This document shows positions 1 to 7,198 of a stretch of 41,682 nt of DNA, in pieces. A model generated the notes under the pieces. The model was not told the DNA's origin, did not search any database, and was given only the letters and a program-made list of their open reading frames with translations. The translations under genes were made by a program, and so were the position numbers. The stretch is from Clostridium sp. (GTDB taxonomy: Bacteria > Bacillota > Clostridia > Clostridiales > Clostridiaceae), in assembly GCF_017888565.1 (NCBI RefSeq), contig NZ_JAGHFX010000046.1, positions 1 through 41,682 of the forward strand, written 5' to 3'. Positions within the stretch are counted from its first letter, which is position 1; each line of letters starts with the position of its first letter.

Positions 1-9
1 ACTCTGAAA

Positions 10-126
10 TCTGGTGATGATGGCGTAGAGGAAACACTCCTTTCCATTCCGAACAGGAAAGTTAAGCTCTACAGCGTCGATGGTACTGCATGGGAGACTG
101 TGTGGGAGAGTAGAACGTTGCCAGGT
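10..126 (+). rRNA. rrf: 5S ribosomal RNA
   Basis: The stretch has the conserved 5S core around positions 50-72 (CCGAACAGGAAAGTTAAGC) and about 117 nt of length. Its ends pair: CTGGTGA at 11-17 with TTGCCAG at 118-124. It is followed 5 nt later by tRNA-Phe, so this is the distal end of an rRNA operon whose 16S and 23S genes lie before the window. The ends are set by the terminal helix and may be off by a base or two. Confidence 0.95.
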
Positions 127-131
127 TGTAT

Positions 132-207
<76 letters not shown>

Positions 208-210
208 GGT

Positions 211-245
211 AAAAAGCACTAACATCTGTTAGTGCTTTTTTATAC
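211..245 (+). terminator. rRNA operon terminator
   Basis: A 13-bp stem (AAAAAGCACTAAC with GTTAGTGCTTTTT) closes on a 4-nt loop and ends in T residues. The symmetric A and T tracts mean it can also stop transcription from the converging bcp gene. Confidence 0.93.
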
Positions 246-257
246 TTTATAATCCTT

Positions 258-710
258 TTATTTAAGTTCTTCTAAGACAGCATCAATGTGTCCTTTAACC
301 TTAACTTTTCTAAACTCTTTTACTAAATAACCTTTTTCATCAATAATAAATGTACTTCTTTCTATTCCTAAAACTTTTTTACCGTACATGTTTTTTTCTT
401 TGATGACATCATATAATTCACAAACAATCTTATCTTCATCACTTAATAAAATGAAAGGTAAATTAAATTTTTCAATAAATTTATTATGTGAATTTAAATT
501 ATCTTTACTTATTCCAAGTACTATAGCATTTTGATTTGTTATTTTATCTATATTATCTCTGAAATCACATGCCTCTGTAGTACACCCTGGTGTATTATCT
601 TTAGGATAAAAGTATAATATGACTTTTTTTCCTATATAATCGCTTAATTTATGATCTTTTCCATCAGAACCCATAAGAGTAAAATCCGGTGCTAAACTTC
701 CTATTTCCAT
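258..710 (-). CDS. bcp: Thiol peroxidase / peroxiredoxin (BCP/PrxQ type)
   Basis: A 150-residue cytoplasmic peroxiredoxin that reduces hydrogen peroxide and organic hydroperoxides with thiol reductants. The family motif [11 protein letters not shown] is present, with the peroxidatic Cys43 and a resolving Cys48 in the CX4C spacing of atypical 2-Cys PrxQ enzymes. The [10 protein letters not shown] strand-turn and the C-terminal [19 protein letters not shown] segment fit the family, and the length is normal. An AAAAGGAGG ribosome site precedes the ATG. It is a single gene converging on the rRNA operon. Its promoter overlaps two Fur/PerR-type palindromes, which would make it peroxide-inducible. 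Confidence 0.95.
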   Translation of the reverse strand: MEIGSLAPDFTLMGSDGKDHKLSDYIGKKVILYFYPKDNTPGCTTEACDFRDNIDKITNQNAIVLGISKDNLNSHNKFIEKFNLPFILLSDEDKIVCELYDVIKEKNMYGKKVLGIERSTFIIDEKGYLVKEFRKVKVKGHIDAVLEELK

Positions 711-738
711 TATAACATCCTCCTTTTAGATATAATAC

Positions 739-775
739 TAATAATAATTATAATACTATTAATAATTATTATCAA
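739..775 (-). promoter_or_regulatory. bcp promoter with two overlapping Fur/PerR-type boxes
   Basis: On the minus strand a TTGATA -35 (770-775) and a TATAAT -10 (747-752) are separated by 17 bp. Two 15-mers cover them. The one at 739-753 (TAATAATAATTATAA) differs from the PerR consensus TTATAATNATTATAA at one base. The one at 760-774 (TAATAATTATTATCA) differs from the Fur-family 7-1-7 TGATAATNATTATCA at one base. They start 21 bp apart, two helical turns. The promoter is clear; the operator role is inferred and AT-richness weakens it. Confidence 0.6.
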
Positions 776-802
776 CAAATAGTCTAAATATTAATCGTAA
801 AT

Positions 803-829
803 TTAGATTAATTAGATTAATTAGATAAA
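803..829 (+). repeat. Three 9-bp tandem repeats
   Basis: TTAGATTAA occurs twice in a row (803-811, 812-820), followed by TTAGATAAA (821-829). The array sits between the bcp and parvulin promoters. It may be simple AT-rich drift or a regulator-binding array; nothing in the sequence decides. Confidence 0.7.
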
Positions 830-853
830 TATTATATATTTTATTATAAACTC

Positions 854-862
854 TGTTATAAT
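854..862 (+). promoter_or_regulatory. Extended -10 promoter of the parvulin gene
   Basis: TGTTATAAT at 854-862 is an extended -10 element with no good -35 at 17 bp. It would give a leader of about 32 nt ahead of the ATG at 901, which has an AAAGGAG ribosome site. Confidence 0.55.
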
Positions 863-900
863 TAATAATGATTAGAATTTAGAATAAAGGAGATATTTCA

Positions 901-1647
901 ATGGAAGATAAAATTTTAGCTACCATATCAGGTAGAGAAATTAAGGAATCAGATTTACAAAATATGATAATGAAGTACCCAGCGGATAAAAGAGCATATT
1001 TTGAAACAGTAGAGGCAAAGAAGCAGTTATTAGAACAAATGGTTTCTTTTGAGTTAATCAATATGCTAGGTAAAGAGTTAAATATACAAGATACAGAAGA
1101 GTATAAGGAAAATGTAAAGCAGGCAGAAAATGATATATTAACTCAGCTAACTTTAAATAAATTATTATTAGAAGTTACTGTTACAGATGAAGATGCATTA
1201 AATTATTATAACAATAATAAGGGAGAATTCACTCAACAGCCTACAGTTTCTGCAAAGCATATATTAGTAGATTCAAAAGAACTTTGTGATAAAATTAAGA
1301 GTGAAATAGATTCAAAGGAGTTAACTTTTGAAGAAGCAGCTATGAAATACTCAACTTGTCCTTCTAAAGAGGAAGGTGGAAATCTTGGTGCATTTGGAAG
1401 GGGAATGATGGTTCCAGAATTTGAAGATGAAGCTTTCAAATTAGATATAAATGTTGTAAGTGAGCCGGTTAAAACACAATTTGGATATCATTTAATAAAA
1501 GTTGAAGATAAAAATGAAGGAAGAGAAATACCATTTGAAGAAATAAAAGCTCAAATAGTTAATAAGCTATTACAAGAAATGCAACAAAGAAAATATTTAG
1601 ATGTTGTAAAAGAATTAGAAAAGAAATATGGAGTTACTAGATCTTAA
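901..1647 (+). CDS. Cytoplasmic parvulin-type peptidyl-prolyl isomerase (SurA/PrsA-like)
   Basis: A 248-residue protein with an N-terminal helical chaperone-like region (about 1-110) and a PpiC/rotamase domain (about 112-205). Recognisable rotamase motifs are AKHILVDS, GGNLGAFGRGMMVPEFEDEAF and QFGYHLIKV. The family isomerises X-Pro bonds and assists folding. Unlike PrsA it has no signal peptide or lipobox, so it should act in the cytoplasm. The acidic, lysine-rich composition fits a soluble protein. It has its own promoter and a bidirectional terminator shared with the converging HAD gene. Confidence 0.88.
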   Translation: MEDKILATISGREIKESDLQNMIMKYPADKRAYFETVEAKKQLLEQMVSFELINMLGKELNIQDTEEYKENVKQAENDILTQLTLNKLLLEVTVTDEDALNYYNNNKGEFTQQPTVSAKHILVDSKELCDKIKSEIDSKELTFEEAAMKYSTCPSKEEGGNLGAFGRGMMVPEFEDEAFKLDINVVSEPVKTQFGYHLIKVEDKNEGREIPFEEIKAQIVNKLLQEMQQRKYLDVVKELEKKYGVTRS

Positions 1648-1655
1648 GAGTTATT

Positions 1656-1688
1656 AAAAAAGGAATTGATTCATCAATTCCTTTTTTA
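1656..1688 (+). terminator. Bidirectional terminator (parvulin / HAD genes)
   Basis: An AAGGAATTGAT / ATCAATTCCTT stem with a 2-nt loop is flanked by A6 and T6 tracts. It lies between two convergent genes and can serve both. Confidence 0.9.
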
Positions 1689-1690
1689 TT

Positions 1691-2332
1691 TTATAACAAT
1701 TCATTAAAGCTAAGTATGTATCTATCTGATAGCTTTATTAAAGTATCTTTTTGATTTTCTGATACTTTATCATATATTGAGTAAACGTGCATACCAGCAA
1801 GTTTAGCTCCTTTAACAGCTTGTACTATATCTTCAAATACTAAGCAATTTTCTGGTACTATACCTAGTTTTTTTGCAGATAATAAATATATATCGGGATT
1901 ATCCTTTGATTTTTTTACTTCTTCAGTTGTAGTTATTGCATCGAAATATTGATATATATTATTATTTTTTAATGTAGCCTCTAATAATTCAACTGAATTA
2001 CTAGTTGCTAATGCTATTTTAATTCCATTTTCCTTTAATAAATCTAAATATGAGATTACGCCATCCTTTAATTTAATAGTATTAGAATAATGATAAAAGG
2101 CCATGTCATGCCATGTAGAAATTATTTTATCTACATCATCATTTATATTAAATTTGTTTTTAAAGTATACTGCTGTTTCTGTTAAAGTAAGATGAGTTAT
2201 TTCCTCTTGAAGATTTTCAGGAACAGGATAACCAAAGTTACCTAGATACTCTTTATCTATTTGAGCCCATATTCCCATTGAATCTATTAATGTTCCATCT
2301 AGATCAAATATTACTGCTTTAATATTATTCAT
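1691..2332 (-). CDS. HAD-superfamily phosphatase, beta-phosphoglucomutase-like
   Basis: A 213-residue HAD hydrolase of subclass IA. Motif I is IFDLDGTLIDS with nucleophile Asp10 and acid/base Asp12; motif II is LATSNS; motif III/IV lies in KKSKDNPDIYLL and CLVFEDIVQAVKGAKLAGM. The helical cap between residues 15 and 85 is typical of phosphatases and phosphoglucomutases acting on small phosphorylated metabolites. The substrate cannot be read from the sequence. A GGGAGG ribosome site (2341-2346 on the plus strand) fixes the start. It converges with the parvulin gene and shares its terminator. Confidence 0.9.
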   Translation of the reverse strand: MNNIKAVIFDLDGTLIDSMGIWAQIDKEYLGNFGYPVPENLQEEITHLTLTETAVYFKNKFNINDDVDKIISTWHDMAFYHYSNTIKLKDGVISYLDLLKENGIKIALATSNSVELLEATLKNNNIYQYFDAITTTEEVKKSKDNPDIYLLSAKKLGIVPENCLVFEDIVQAVKGAKLAGMHVYSIYDKVSENQKDTLIKLSDRYILSFNELL

Positions 2333-2519
2333 ATATGTAAACCTCCCATTATATATTATTCAATATGGTATTGTAATGAATTAAGTATTTAGCTTAAGTA
2401 TAGTAATGATTTTATTAAAAGTTTTATTTTTATATAAAAAGTTCTAAAAACTTATAACAATAGTGAAATCTTTTTCATATACTTATTTTAAGTAGAATTT
2501 TGAAAAGGGGATAAGATTT

Positions 2520-2639
2520 ATGTGGATATTAATATTGTGTGCCTATATATCCATAATACCAATAGTATTAATTTCTTGTAAATCTATTGGATTTGATGAT
2601 AAGCTTAAGGAAGTACATGATTATATAGATTGCAATTAG
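2520..2639 (+). CDS. Small membrane peptide, 39 residues
   Basis: A short frame starting MWILILCAYISIIPIVLISC, with a good AAAAGGGG ribosome site ending 9 nt before the ATG. The first 20 residues form one hydrophobic helix; the rest is a charged tail (KSIGFDDKLKEVHDYIDCN). A terminator hairpin at 2701-2731 could end its transcript. I do not recognise a family. The ribosome site and the membrane-helix-plus-tail layout favour a real gene; the short length leaves doubt. Confidence 0.55.
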   Translation: MWILILCAYISIIPIVLISCKSIGFDDKLKEVHDYIDCN

Positions 2640-2700
2640 CTATATAAATAAATATGTGAATACTAAAATAAATCCAATTTTATTTTATAATTATAAAATA

Positions 2701-2731
2701 AAAAATCCTCTCAAATAGAGAGGATTTTTTT
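2701..2731. terminator. Bidirectional terminator for tRNA-Pro and the 39-residue gene
   Basis: AAAAATCCTCT pairs with AGAGGATTTTTT around a 7-nt loop. The A and T tracts on both sides let it stop transcription from the tRNA-Pro gene on the minus strand and from the small gene on the plus strand. Confidence 0.88.
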
Positions 2732-2806
2732 GGTCGGGGTGACAGGGATTGAACCTGCGACCTCATGGTCCCAAACCACGCGCGCTCCCATCTGCGCCAC
2801 ACCCCG
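2731..2806 (-). tRNA. tRNA-Pro (TGG)
   Basis: A 76-nt cloverleaf on the minus strand with acceptor stem CGGGGTG / CACCCCG and an encoded CCA end. The anticodon loop is TTTGGGA, with anticodon TGG (2771-2773 on the plus strand). It is a single-gene tRNA unit with a consensus promoter just upstream. Confidence 0.97.
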
Positions 2807-3163
2807 AAGTACAGTATAATTATAGTAAGTATAATCTATTATGTCAACACTTTTAAAGTAAAATATTAAAATTATTTTGTACAAATTATAAGTATAAGTT
2901 CATAGTACTAGTATCAAATTACGTATAAAATAATAGAGAGTTTATACATTAAAATATAAATATAGTCATATTAGATTATCTTTACTTATGACTATTAAAT
3001 ATGATATCTTTTAAGTAAATTATAAATTTCGGTTATAGTATATTTATCTTTAAGTTATTTAAGATATTTAAAAGTAAATATTAATACATTTAATGAAGAA
3101 ATATTAAATCTATATTTTTAATTTAAGGTTTTTATAAATTTAATTTGATTGGAGGTCAAAGTT
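2807..3163. other. Intergenic region, 357 bp
   Basis: It contains the tRNA-Pro promoter at 2819-2847 (minus strand). The rest is AT-rich leader DNA ahead of the small membrane protein gene at 3164. I see no further gene, riboswitch or repeat in it. Confidence 0.7.
2819..2847 (-). promoter_or_regulatory. Consensus sigma-A promoter of tRNA-Pro
   Basis: TTGACA (2842-2847) and TATAAT (2819-2824) on the minus strand with exactly 17 bp between them. Initiation would fall about 6 nt upstream of the mature tRNA 5' end. Both hexamers match the consensus perfectly, as expected for a stable-RNA gene. Confidence 0.9.
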
Positions 3164-3469
3164 ATGAGGGGAAGTACTATAGTTATTATTTTGGGTAGTA
3201 TAGGATTTATACTAATGGGGTTTTTGTCATTAAAAAGTAAAAAGATGAGGAATTTTTTGAAAGACAGTGGAGCCTATAGTGATATTGAAAAATTTATGAA
3301 GCTTAACGGAATATTTAATATATCTATAGGTTTTGTTGGGATTATTTTAGGATTATTAGATTACACATTCATAGAACAATCAAAGTATATAGTAATAATA
3401 TTTATACTTGTTATTGCTATTGCATCTTTTATCCAAAATAAGCTACTGAAAAAATACAGGAATATATAA
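3164..3469 (+). CDS. Small multi-pass membrane protein
   Basis: A 101-residue protein. I chose the ATG at 3164 because GGAGG at 3151-3155 sits 8 nt upstream; an in-frame TTG at 3149 overlaps that ribosome site. Three hydrophobic segments are visible, at about residues 5-23 (IVIILGSIGFILMGFLSL), 49-65 and 74-92, separated by basic loops. The layout resembles small DUF3784-like membrane proteins of Firmicutes, but I cannot assign the family firmly. The stop codon lies inside a terminator hairpin, so it is probably a single-gene transcript. Confidence 0.7.
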   Translation: MRGSTIVIILGSIGFILMGFLSLKSKKMRNFLKDSGAYSDIEKFMKLNGIFNISIGFVGIILGLLDYTFIEQSKYIVIIFILVIAIASFIQNKLLKKYRNI

Positions 3470-3490
3470 TTTTATATTCCTGTATTTTTT
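3450..3490 (+). terminator. Terminator overlapping the end of the small membrane protein gene
   Basis: A long stem (AATACAGGAATATA with TATATTCCTGTATT) is followed by T6. The 5' arm includes the last codons of the 3164-3469 gene. Confidence 0.85.
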
Positions 3491-3669
3491 ATTTGAATAA
3501 ATTTTTTTCACTTACAGTAATATAAATAACAGCATAGATAATTTTATATAGAAATTATTTATAAAACTATTATAAAAATGGTTATATATAACATATAATT
3601 ATAAAGAGATTTAGATTAATTTAGTTATGTTTACATAACTAAGCATTATCCAGATATGTACAGTATACA

Positions 3670-3686
3670 TTTACATTGTCTAAACA
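3670..3686 (-). promoter_or_regulatory. Candidate WalR box
   Basis: Read on the minus strand this is TGTTTA-N5-TGTAAA. The B. subtilis WalR consensus is TGTWAH-N5-TGTWAH, so 11 of 12 positions fit. It ends 24 bp upstream of the proposed -35 element, where an activator could bind. WalR controls NlpC/P60-type cell wall hydrolases in Bacillus; its role here is inferred. Confidence 0.4.
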
Positions 3687-3709
3687 TCTCGTTTTTTTAA
3701 AAATTACCA

Positions 3710-3738
3710 TTGTCCAAGCTTTCCATAAGTGTTATAAT
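3710..3738 (+). promoter_or_regulatory. NlpC/P60 gene promoter
   Basis: TTGTCC (3710-3715) and TATAAT (3733-3738) are 17 bp apart, with TGT directly before the -10 giving an extended -10. Initiation near 3745 would leave a leader of about 43 nt containing hairpin TGGTC-TAAG-GACCA (3767-3780). Confidence 0.6.
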
Positions 3739-3787
3739 GGTAATATATCACGTAGGGAGAGGGGGATGGTCTAAGGACCAAACACTT

Positions 3788-4999
3788 ATGAAAAAGAAGA
3801 TTTTATCTATTGTTATGGCAGGTGCTTTAACAATAACTTCGGTAACGCCGGTTTTTGCTACTCCTAATCAGGAAGTAATAGAAAATCAACAAAAATATAA
3901 TGACATAAATAAGAAGATTGAGGATATTCAAGGGAAGATATATGGTTTAAATGAACAAATAGCACCGTTAGCAGAAAAGGTTGACAACAATCAAAAGCAA
4001 ATGGATTCTATTAAGGATGAAGTAGAAAACACTAAGAAAGAAATAGAAACTTCAAAGGTTGATATTGCAGAAAAAGAAGAAGTATTAGGAAAGAGATTAA
4101 GAGAGCTATACAAATCAGGTGGACAAGGTAGTTACTTAACACTTTTATTTAGTGCGGATAGTTTTAGCGATCTTATATCTAAATTAGATTCTGCTACTAG
4201 ACTTGTAAACATTGATAAGAAAATAGTAAAAGATTTAGTAGATAAGAAAGAAAAATTAGATGAGAAGGTTACTTCACTAGAAGAAAAAAGAAATGAAATC
4301 GCTAAGATAAATGAAGAAATTAAGAAAGATTTAGATGCGTTTAATGAAAAGAAACAGGAGCAAGAAGTTCTTATTGCAGAAGTAGAAGCAGAAAGAGCTA
4401 AATTTGATGAAGAGTTTTTATCTGTTGCAGAAAGAAGTCTAGTTGAACATCAACTATCAATACTAGAATCATCTAGTTCAATCACTGAACTTCAAAGTTC
4501 TATAAGTAATTTAAGAGATATTATAGATAAACAATTAAAAAGCCCTACTGTAATAGAAGAGATTAATAATTCAATAGAAGCTGCTAAGGTTAAATTAGAA
4601 AACTTACAAGCTCAAGAAGCAACAGCGAGTATACCAAATAGAGGATCTGGATCATCAGCTTCAGGTAATGCAATAGTAGATTTTGCATATGGATATCTTG
4701 GTACACCTTATGTTTATGGGGCTACAGGTCCGAATAGTTTTGACTGTTCAGGATTTACTAGCTTTGTATACAGAAATGCAGCAGGAATAGATATAACAAG
4801 AACTACTTATTCACAAATTGGAGTTGGAACTCCAGTTTCATATGGAGAATTGCAACCAGGAGATTTAGTATTTACTTATGGTTTAGATCACGTAGGAATA
4901 TATGTAGGTGGAGGTCAATATATACATGCTCCACAACCTGGAGAAGGTGTTAAGGTTTCGCCAGTTACATCATTCTACGCTGCTAGAAGAGTACTTTAA
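3788..4999 (+). CDS. Secreted NlpC/P60 peptidoglycan endopeptidase with coiled-coil domain (PcsB/CwlO-like)
   Basis: A 403-residue exported cell wall hydrolase. The ATG at 3788 opens a signal peptide (MKKKILSIVMAGALTITS, cleavage after VFA at about 24), so upstream in-frame starts are unlikely; AAGGA at 3773-3777 is the ribosome site. Residues about 28-270 are a long coiled coil as in PcsB and CwlO, followed by a Gly/Ser linker (GSGSSASG). Residues 295-403 are NlpC/P60, with catalytic Cys320 in FDCSGF, His368 in DHVGIYVG and His380 in YIHAP. The family cuts D-Glu-meso-DAP or similar stem peptide bonds. PcsB/CwlO enzymes are switched on by FtsEX, encoded at 25470-27036. Downstream is a clear terminator. 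Confidence 0.93.
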   Translation: MKKKILSIVMAGALTITSVTPVFATPNQEVIENQQKYNDINKKIEDIQGKIYGLNEQIAPLAEKVDNNQKQMDSIKDEVENTKKEIETSKVDIAEKEEVLGKRLRELYKSGGQGSYLTLLFSADSFSDLISKLDSATRLVNIDKKIVKDLVDKKEKLDEKVTSLEEKRNEIAKINEEIKKDLDAFNEKKQEQEVLIAEVEAERAKFDEEFLSVAERSLVEHQLSILESSSSITELQSSISNLRDIIDKQLKSPTVIEEINNSIEAAKVKLENLQAQEATASIPNRGSGSSASGNAIVDFAYGYLGTPYVYGATGPNSFDCSGFTSFVYRNAAGIDITRTTYSQIGVGTPVSYGELQPGDLVFTYGLDHVGIYVGGGQYIHAPQPGEGVKVSPVTSFYAARRVL

Positions 5000-5022
5000 T
5001 TAGAATTTAATTAATATTTATT

Positions 5023-5056
5023 ATAAACTCCGTCAAATTAGGCGGAGTTTATTTTC
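5023..5056 (+). terminator. Terminator of the NlpC/P60 gene
   Basis: ATAAACTCCG pairs with CGGAGTTTAT around a 10-nt loop, followed by a T-rich tail. Confidence 0.82.
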
Positions 5057-5262
5057 TTTAATATTATATTAGCGAATCTTTTATTAATTGAAAGTTTATT
5101 AAATAGTTATAAAGTAATTGTTTTATATGATATAATTTAGGATGATTATAAATTTGATAATATGTATATAAATAAAAGCCAATCTGTTCGTAAATAATAG
5201 TATTAGTTTATAATAATGGTTGGTAATAAGAAGATATCATAAAAATAATTTGAGGTATTTAA

Positions 5263-6012
5263 ATGAATAGAGAAGTTAGTTTATTAGAAGATGAATCTAT
5301 TGATGATTTACAATTAGATAACTTATATTTGATCCAAAAAAAATCTGGATTTAGATTTGGAGTAGATGCTGTTTTACTATCAAACTTTGCAAATGTAAAG
5401 AAAAAACATAGAGTTATAGATTTATGCACAGGTACTGGAATAGTTCCTTTTTTATTATATGGAAAATATAAACCATCAGAAGTTGTAGGAATAGAAATTC
5501 AAAATGAAATGGTTGAAATGGCTAAAAGAAGCAGTAAGTATAATGAATTGGAAGATATTATTAAATTTGAAAATGCTGATTTAAAGGATATGAAGCTGTT
5601 GAATCAATTAGGTAAATTTGATGTTTTAACAGTTAATCCTCCATATAAGTTAAATAATTCGGGGATACTGAATCCTAATGATAAGTTAGCAATAGCTAGG
5701 CATGAAGTTTTATGCACATTAGAAGATGTGATAATAGCAGCTAGAAAACTTTTAAAAGATAATGGAAGAATGTACATGGTACATAGGCCTGAAAGGTTAA
5801 TAGATATATTTGAGCTTATGAGAAAGCATAAGATTGAACCTAAAAGAGTTCAAATGATTCAGCCAAATAGCAAAAAGGCTCCTAATATAGTGTTGGTTGA
5901 AGGTCAACGTGATGGTGGGGCTTATTTGAAATGGGAAGCACCTCTATATGTATATAATGAAGATGGTAGTTATTCAGATGAATTAAATAAAATATATGGT
6001 AGGGAGGTATAG
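5263..6012 (+). CDS. yabB: Class I SAM-dependent methyltransferase, YabB/TrmN6-like
   Basis: A 249-residue Rossmann-fold methyltransferase. The SAM-binding motif I is VIDLCTGTGIVPFLL (about 51-65) and the amino-methylating motif IV is NPPY at 125-128, typical of enzymes that methylate exocyclic amines of adenine. The family includes TrmN6, which makes m6A37 in tRNA1-Val; YabB is the Bacillus relative. The order yabB-rsmI-abrB matches B. subtilis and supports the name. rsmI starts 4 nt after the stop, so both are co-transcribed. The exact RNA substrate is not proven by sequence. Confidence 0.87.
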   Translation: MNREVSLLEDESIDDLQLDNLYLIQKKSGFRFGVDAVLLSNFANVKKKHRVIDLCTGTGIVPFLLYGKYKPSEVVGIEIQNEMVEMAKRSSKYNELEDIIKFENADLKDMKLLNQLGKFDVLTVNPPYKLNNSGILNPNDKLAIARHEVLCTLEDVIIAARKLLKDNGRMYMVHRPERLIDIFELMRKHKIEPKRVQMIQPNSKKAPNIVLVEGQRDGGAYLKWEAPLYVYNEDGSYSDELNKIYGREV

Positions 6013-6016
6013 ATTT

Positions 6017-6862
6017 ATGGAAAAAGGTAAGTTATATTTAGTACCAACTCCAATAGGCAATTTAAAAGATATAACATTAAGAGCTTTAGAAGTTTTAGAA
6101 AATGCAGATATAATAGCGGCAGAGGATACTAGGCAAAGTTTAAAGTTATTAAATCATTTTAAAATAAAGAAAAGTTTATTTAGTTATCATAAACATAATG
6201 AGCAAGGTAAGAGCGAAGATATAATAAATAAATTGAAGAATGGTATGAACATAGCACTAATCACTGATGCAGGTACTCCAGGGATATCTGATCCGGGAAG
6301 TATTATAGTTGAGAAATGCATAGAGCAAGAAATTGAATTTGAAGTATTACCAGGCGCAACAGCAATAACGACTGCTTTAGTTTATTCAGGGTTAGATACG
6401 ACGAAATTTATATTTAGGGGGTTCTTACCAAGAGAAAATAAGGAAAGAAATCCTATGGTAGAAGAAATTAAAAATGTTAGAGATACTATAATTTTATATG
6501 AAGCTCCACATAGATTATTAGATACCTTAGAATATTTATTAAATAATTTAGGGGATAGAAGAATTGCGATATGTAGAGAGCTTACGAAGCTCCATGAAGA
6601 AATTTATAGAGGTAGAATATCATTAGCATTAAAATATTTCATAGAAAATAGACCGAGAGGTGAGTTTGTATTAGTTATTGAAGGTAAATCTGACGATGAA
6701 ATAAAAGCTGAAAAAGAGGCTTTATGGAGCGATTTAACAATAAAAGAACATTTGATAAAGCTAATAGAAAGTGGAATAGAAAAAAAAGATGCTATAAAAT
6801 TAGTTGCAAAAGAAAGAAATTTACCTAAAAAAGAAGTTTATAAATACTCAACAGAATTATAA
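6017..6862 (+). CDS. rsmI: 16S rRNA (cytidine1402-2'-O)-methyltransferase
   Basis: A 281-residue enzyme that uses SAM to 2'-O-methylate C1402 in the decoding centre of 16S rRNA. The tetrapyrrole-methylase fold is clear from LYLVPTPIGNLKDITLRALE at the N-terminus, AAEDTRQS, ITDAGTPGISDPG and LYEAPHRLLDTL. I chose the ATG at 6017 because AGGGAGGT (6001-6008) lies 8 nt before it; this puts the start 4 nt after the yabB stop. Length is usual for the family. Its stop overlaps the first bases of a large terminator that it shares with abrB. Confidence 0.95.
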   Translation: MEKGKLYLVPTPIGNLKDITLRALEVLENADIIAAEDTRQSLKLLNHFKIKKSLFSYHKHNEQGKSEDIINKLKNGMNIALITDAGTPGISDPGSIIVEKCIEQEIEFEVLPGATAITTALVYSGLDTTKFIFRGFLPRENKERNPMVEEIKNVRDTIILYEAPHRLLDTLEYLLNNLGDRRIAICRELTKLHEEIYRGRISLALKYFIENRPRGEFVLVIEGKSDDEIKAEKEALWSDLTIKEHLIKLIESGIEKKDAIKLVAKERNLPKKEVYKYSTEL

Positions 6863-6904
6863 TTAAATCCCCTATGATTATATAAAGTCATAGGGGATTT
6901 AATT
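6861..6904. terminator. Bidirectional terminator (rsmI / abrB)
   Basis: A perfect 17-bp stem, AATTAAATCCCCTATGA with its complement at 6888-6904, and a 10-nt loop. It lies between convergent rsmI and abrB and overlaps the rsmI stop codon by two bases. Confidence 0.85.
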
Positions 6905-6936
6905 ATAAATAATATTTTAAGCATAAGTATTAAAAA

Positions 6937-7176
6937 TTATTTTTTTAATTCAGTTAAACAATTTTTACAGATGTTTTTACCTTTGTAATTTACAACATCT
7001 CTAGCATCTCCACAGAAGATACAAGCTGGTTCATATTTCTTTAAGATTATTTGCTCACCATCTACATAGATTTCTAAAGCATCTTTTTCAGCTATATCTA
7101 ATGTTCTTCTTAATTCAATAGGAATAACTATTCTTCCTAATTCATCTACTCTTCTTACTACACCAGTTGATTTCAT
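6937..7176 (-). CDS. abrB: AbrB-family transition-state regulator with a CxxC-CxxC tail
   Basis: A 79-residue DNA-binding protein. The N-terminal swapped-hairpin AbrB fold is evident from MKSTGVVRRVDELGRIVIPI followed by ELRRTLDIAEKDALEIYV. The C-terminal part carries Cys52-x2-Cys55 and Cys70-x2-Cys73, a likely zinc ribbon common in clostridial AbrB proteins and different from the B. subtilis C-terminal domain. AbrB represses post-exponential and sporulation genes. Position after yabB-rsmI matches B. subtilis. Two sigma-A promoters and a Spo0A box lie upstream, so repression by Spo0A at entry to sporulation is likely. The ribosome site is AAGGAGG. Confidence 0.93.
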   Translation of the reverse strand: MKSTGVVRRVDELGRIVIPIELRRTLDIAEKDALEIYVDGEQIILKKYEPACIFCGDARDVVNYKGKNICKNCLTELKK

Positions 7177-7198
7177 TATATTTCCTCCTTAAAACAAG

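Larger units (their letters stand above)
3470..3787. other. Intergenic region with dyads upstream of the NlpC/P60 gene
   Basis: About 318 bp. It holds the tail of the previous terminator, a short hairpin AGTTATG-TTTA-CATAACT near 3623-3640, a T7 tract at 3692-3698, a WalR-like direct repeat at 3670-3686, a promoter at 3710-3738 and several dyads near the NlpC/P60 start. No coding frame is evident. Confidence 0.65.

Noticed and set aside
3605..3698. Riboswitch-like terminator ahead of the NlpC/P60 gene (GAGAT-TTAGA pairing with TCTAAACATCTC before T7)
   Set aside because: The pairing needs a bulge and a long, weakly paired interior, no known aptamer core is present, and the best promoter lies downstream of it.
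6017..6862. Upstream in-frame start for rsmI at 5996
   Set aside because: It lies within yabB and has no suitable ribosome site, while AGGGAGGT stands 8 nt before the ATG at 6017.
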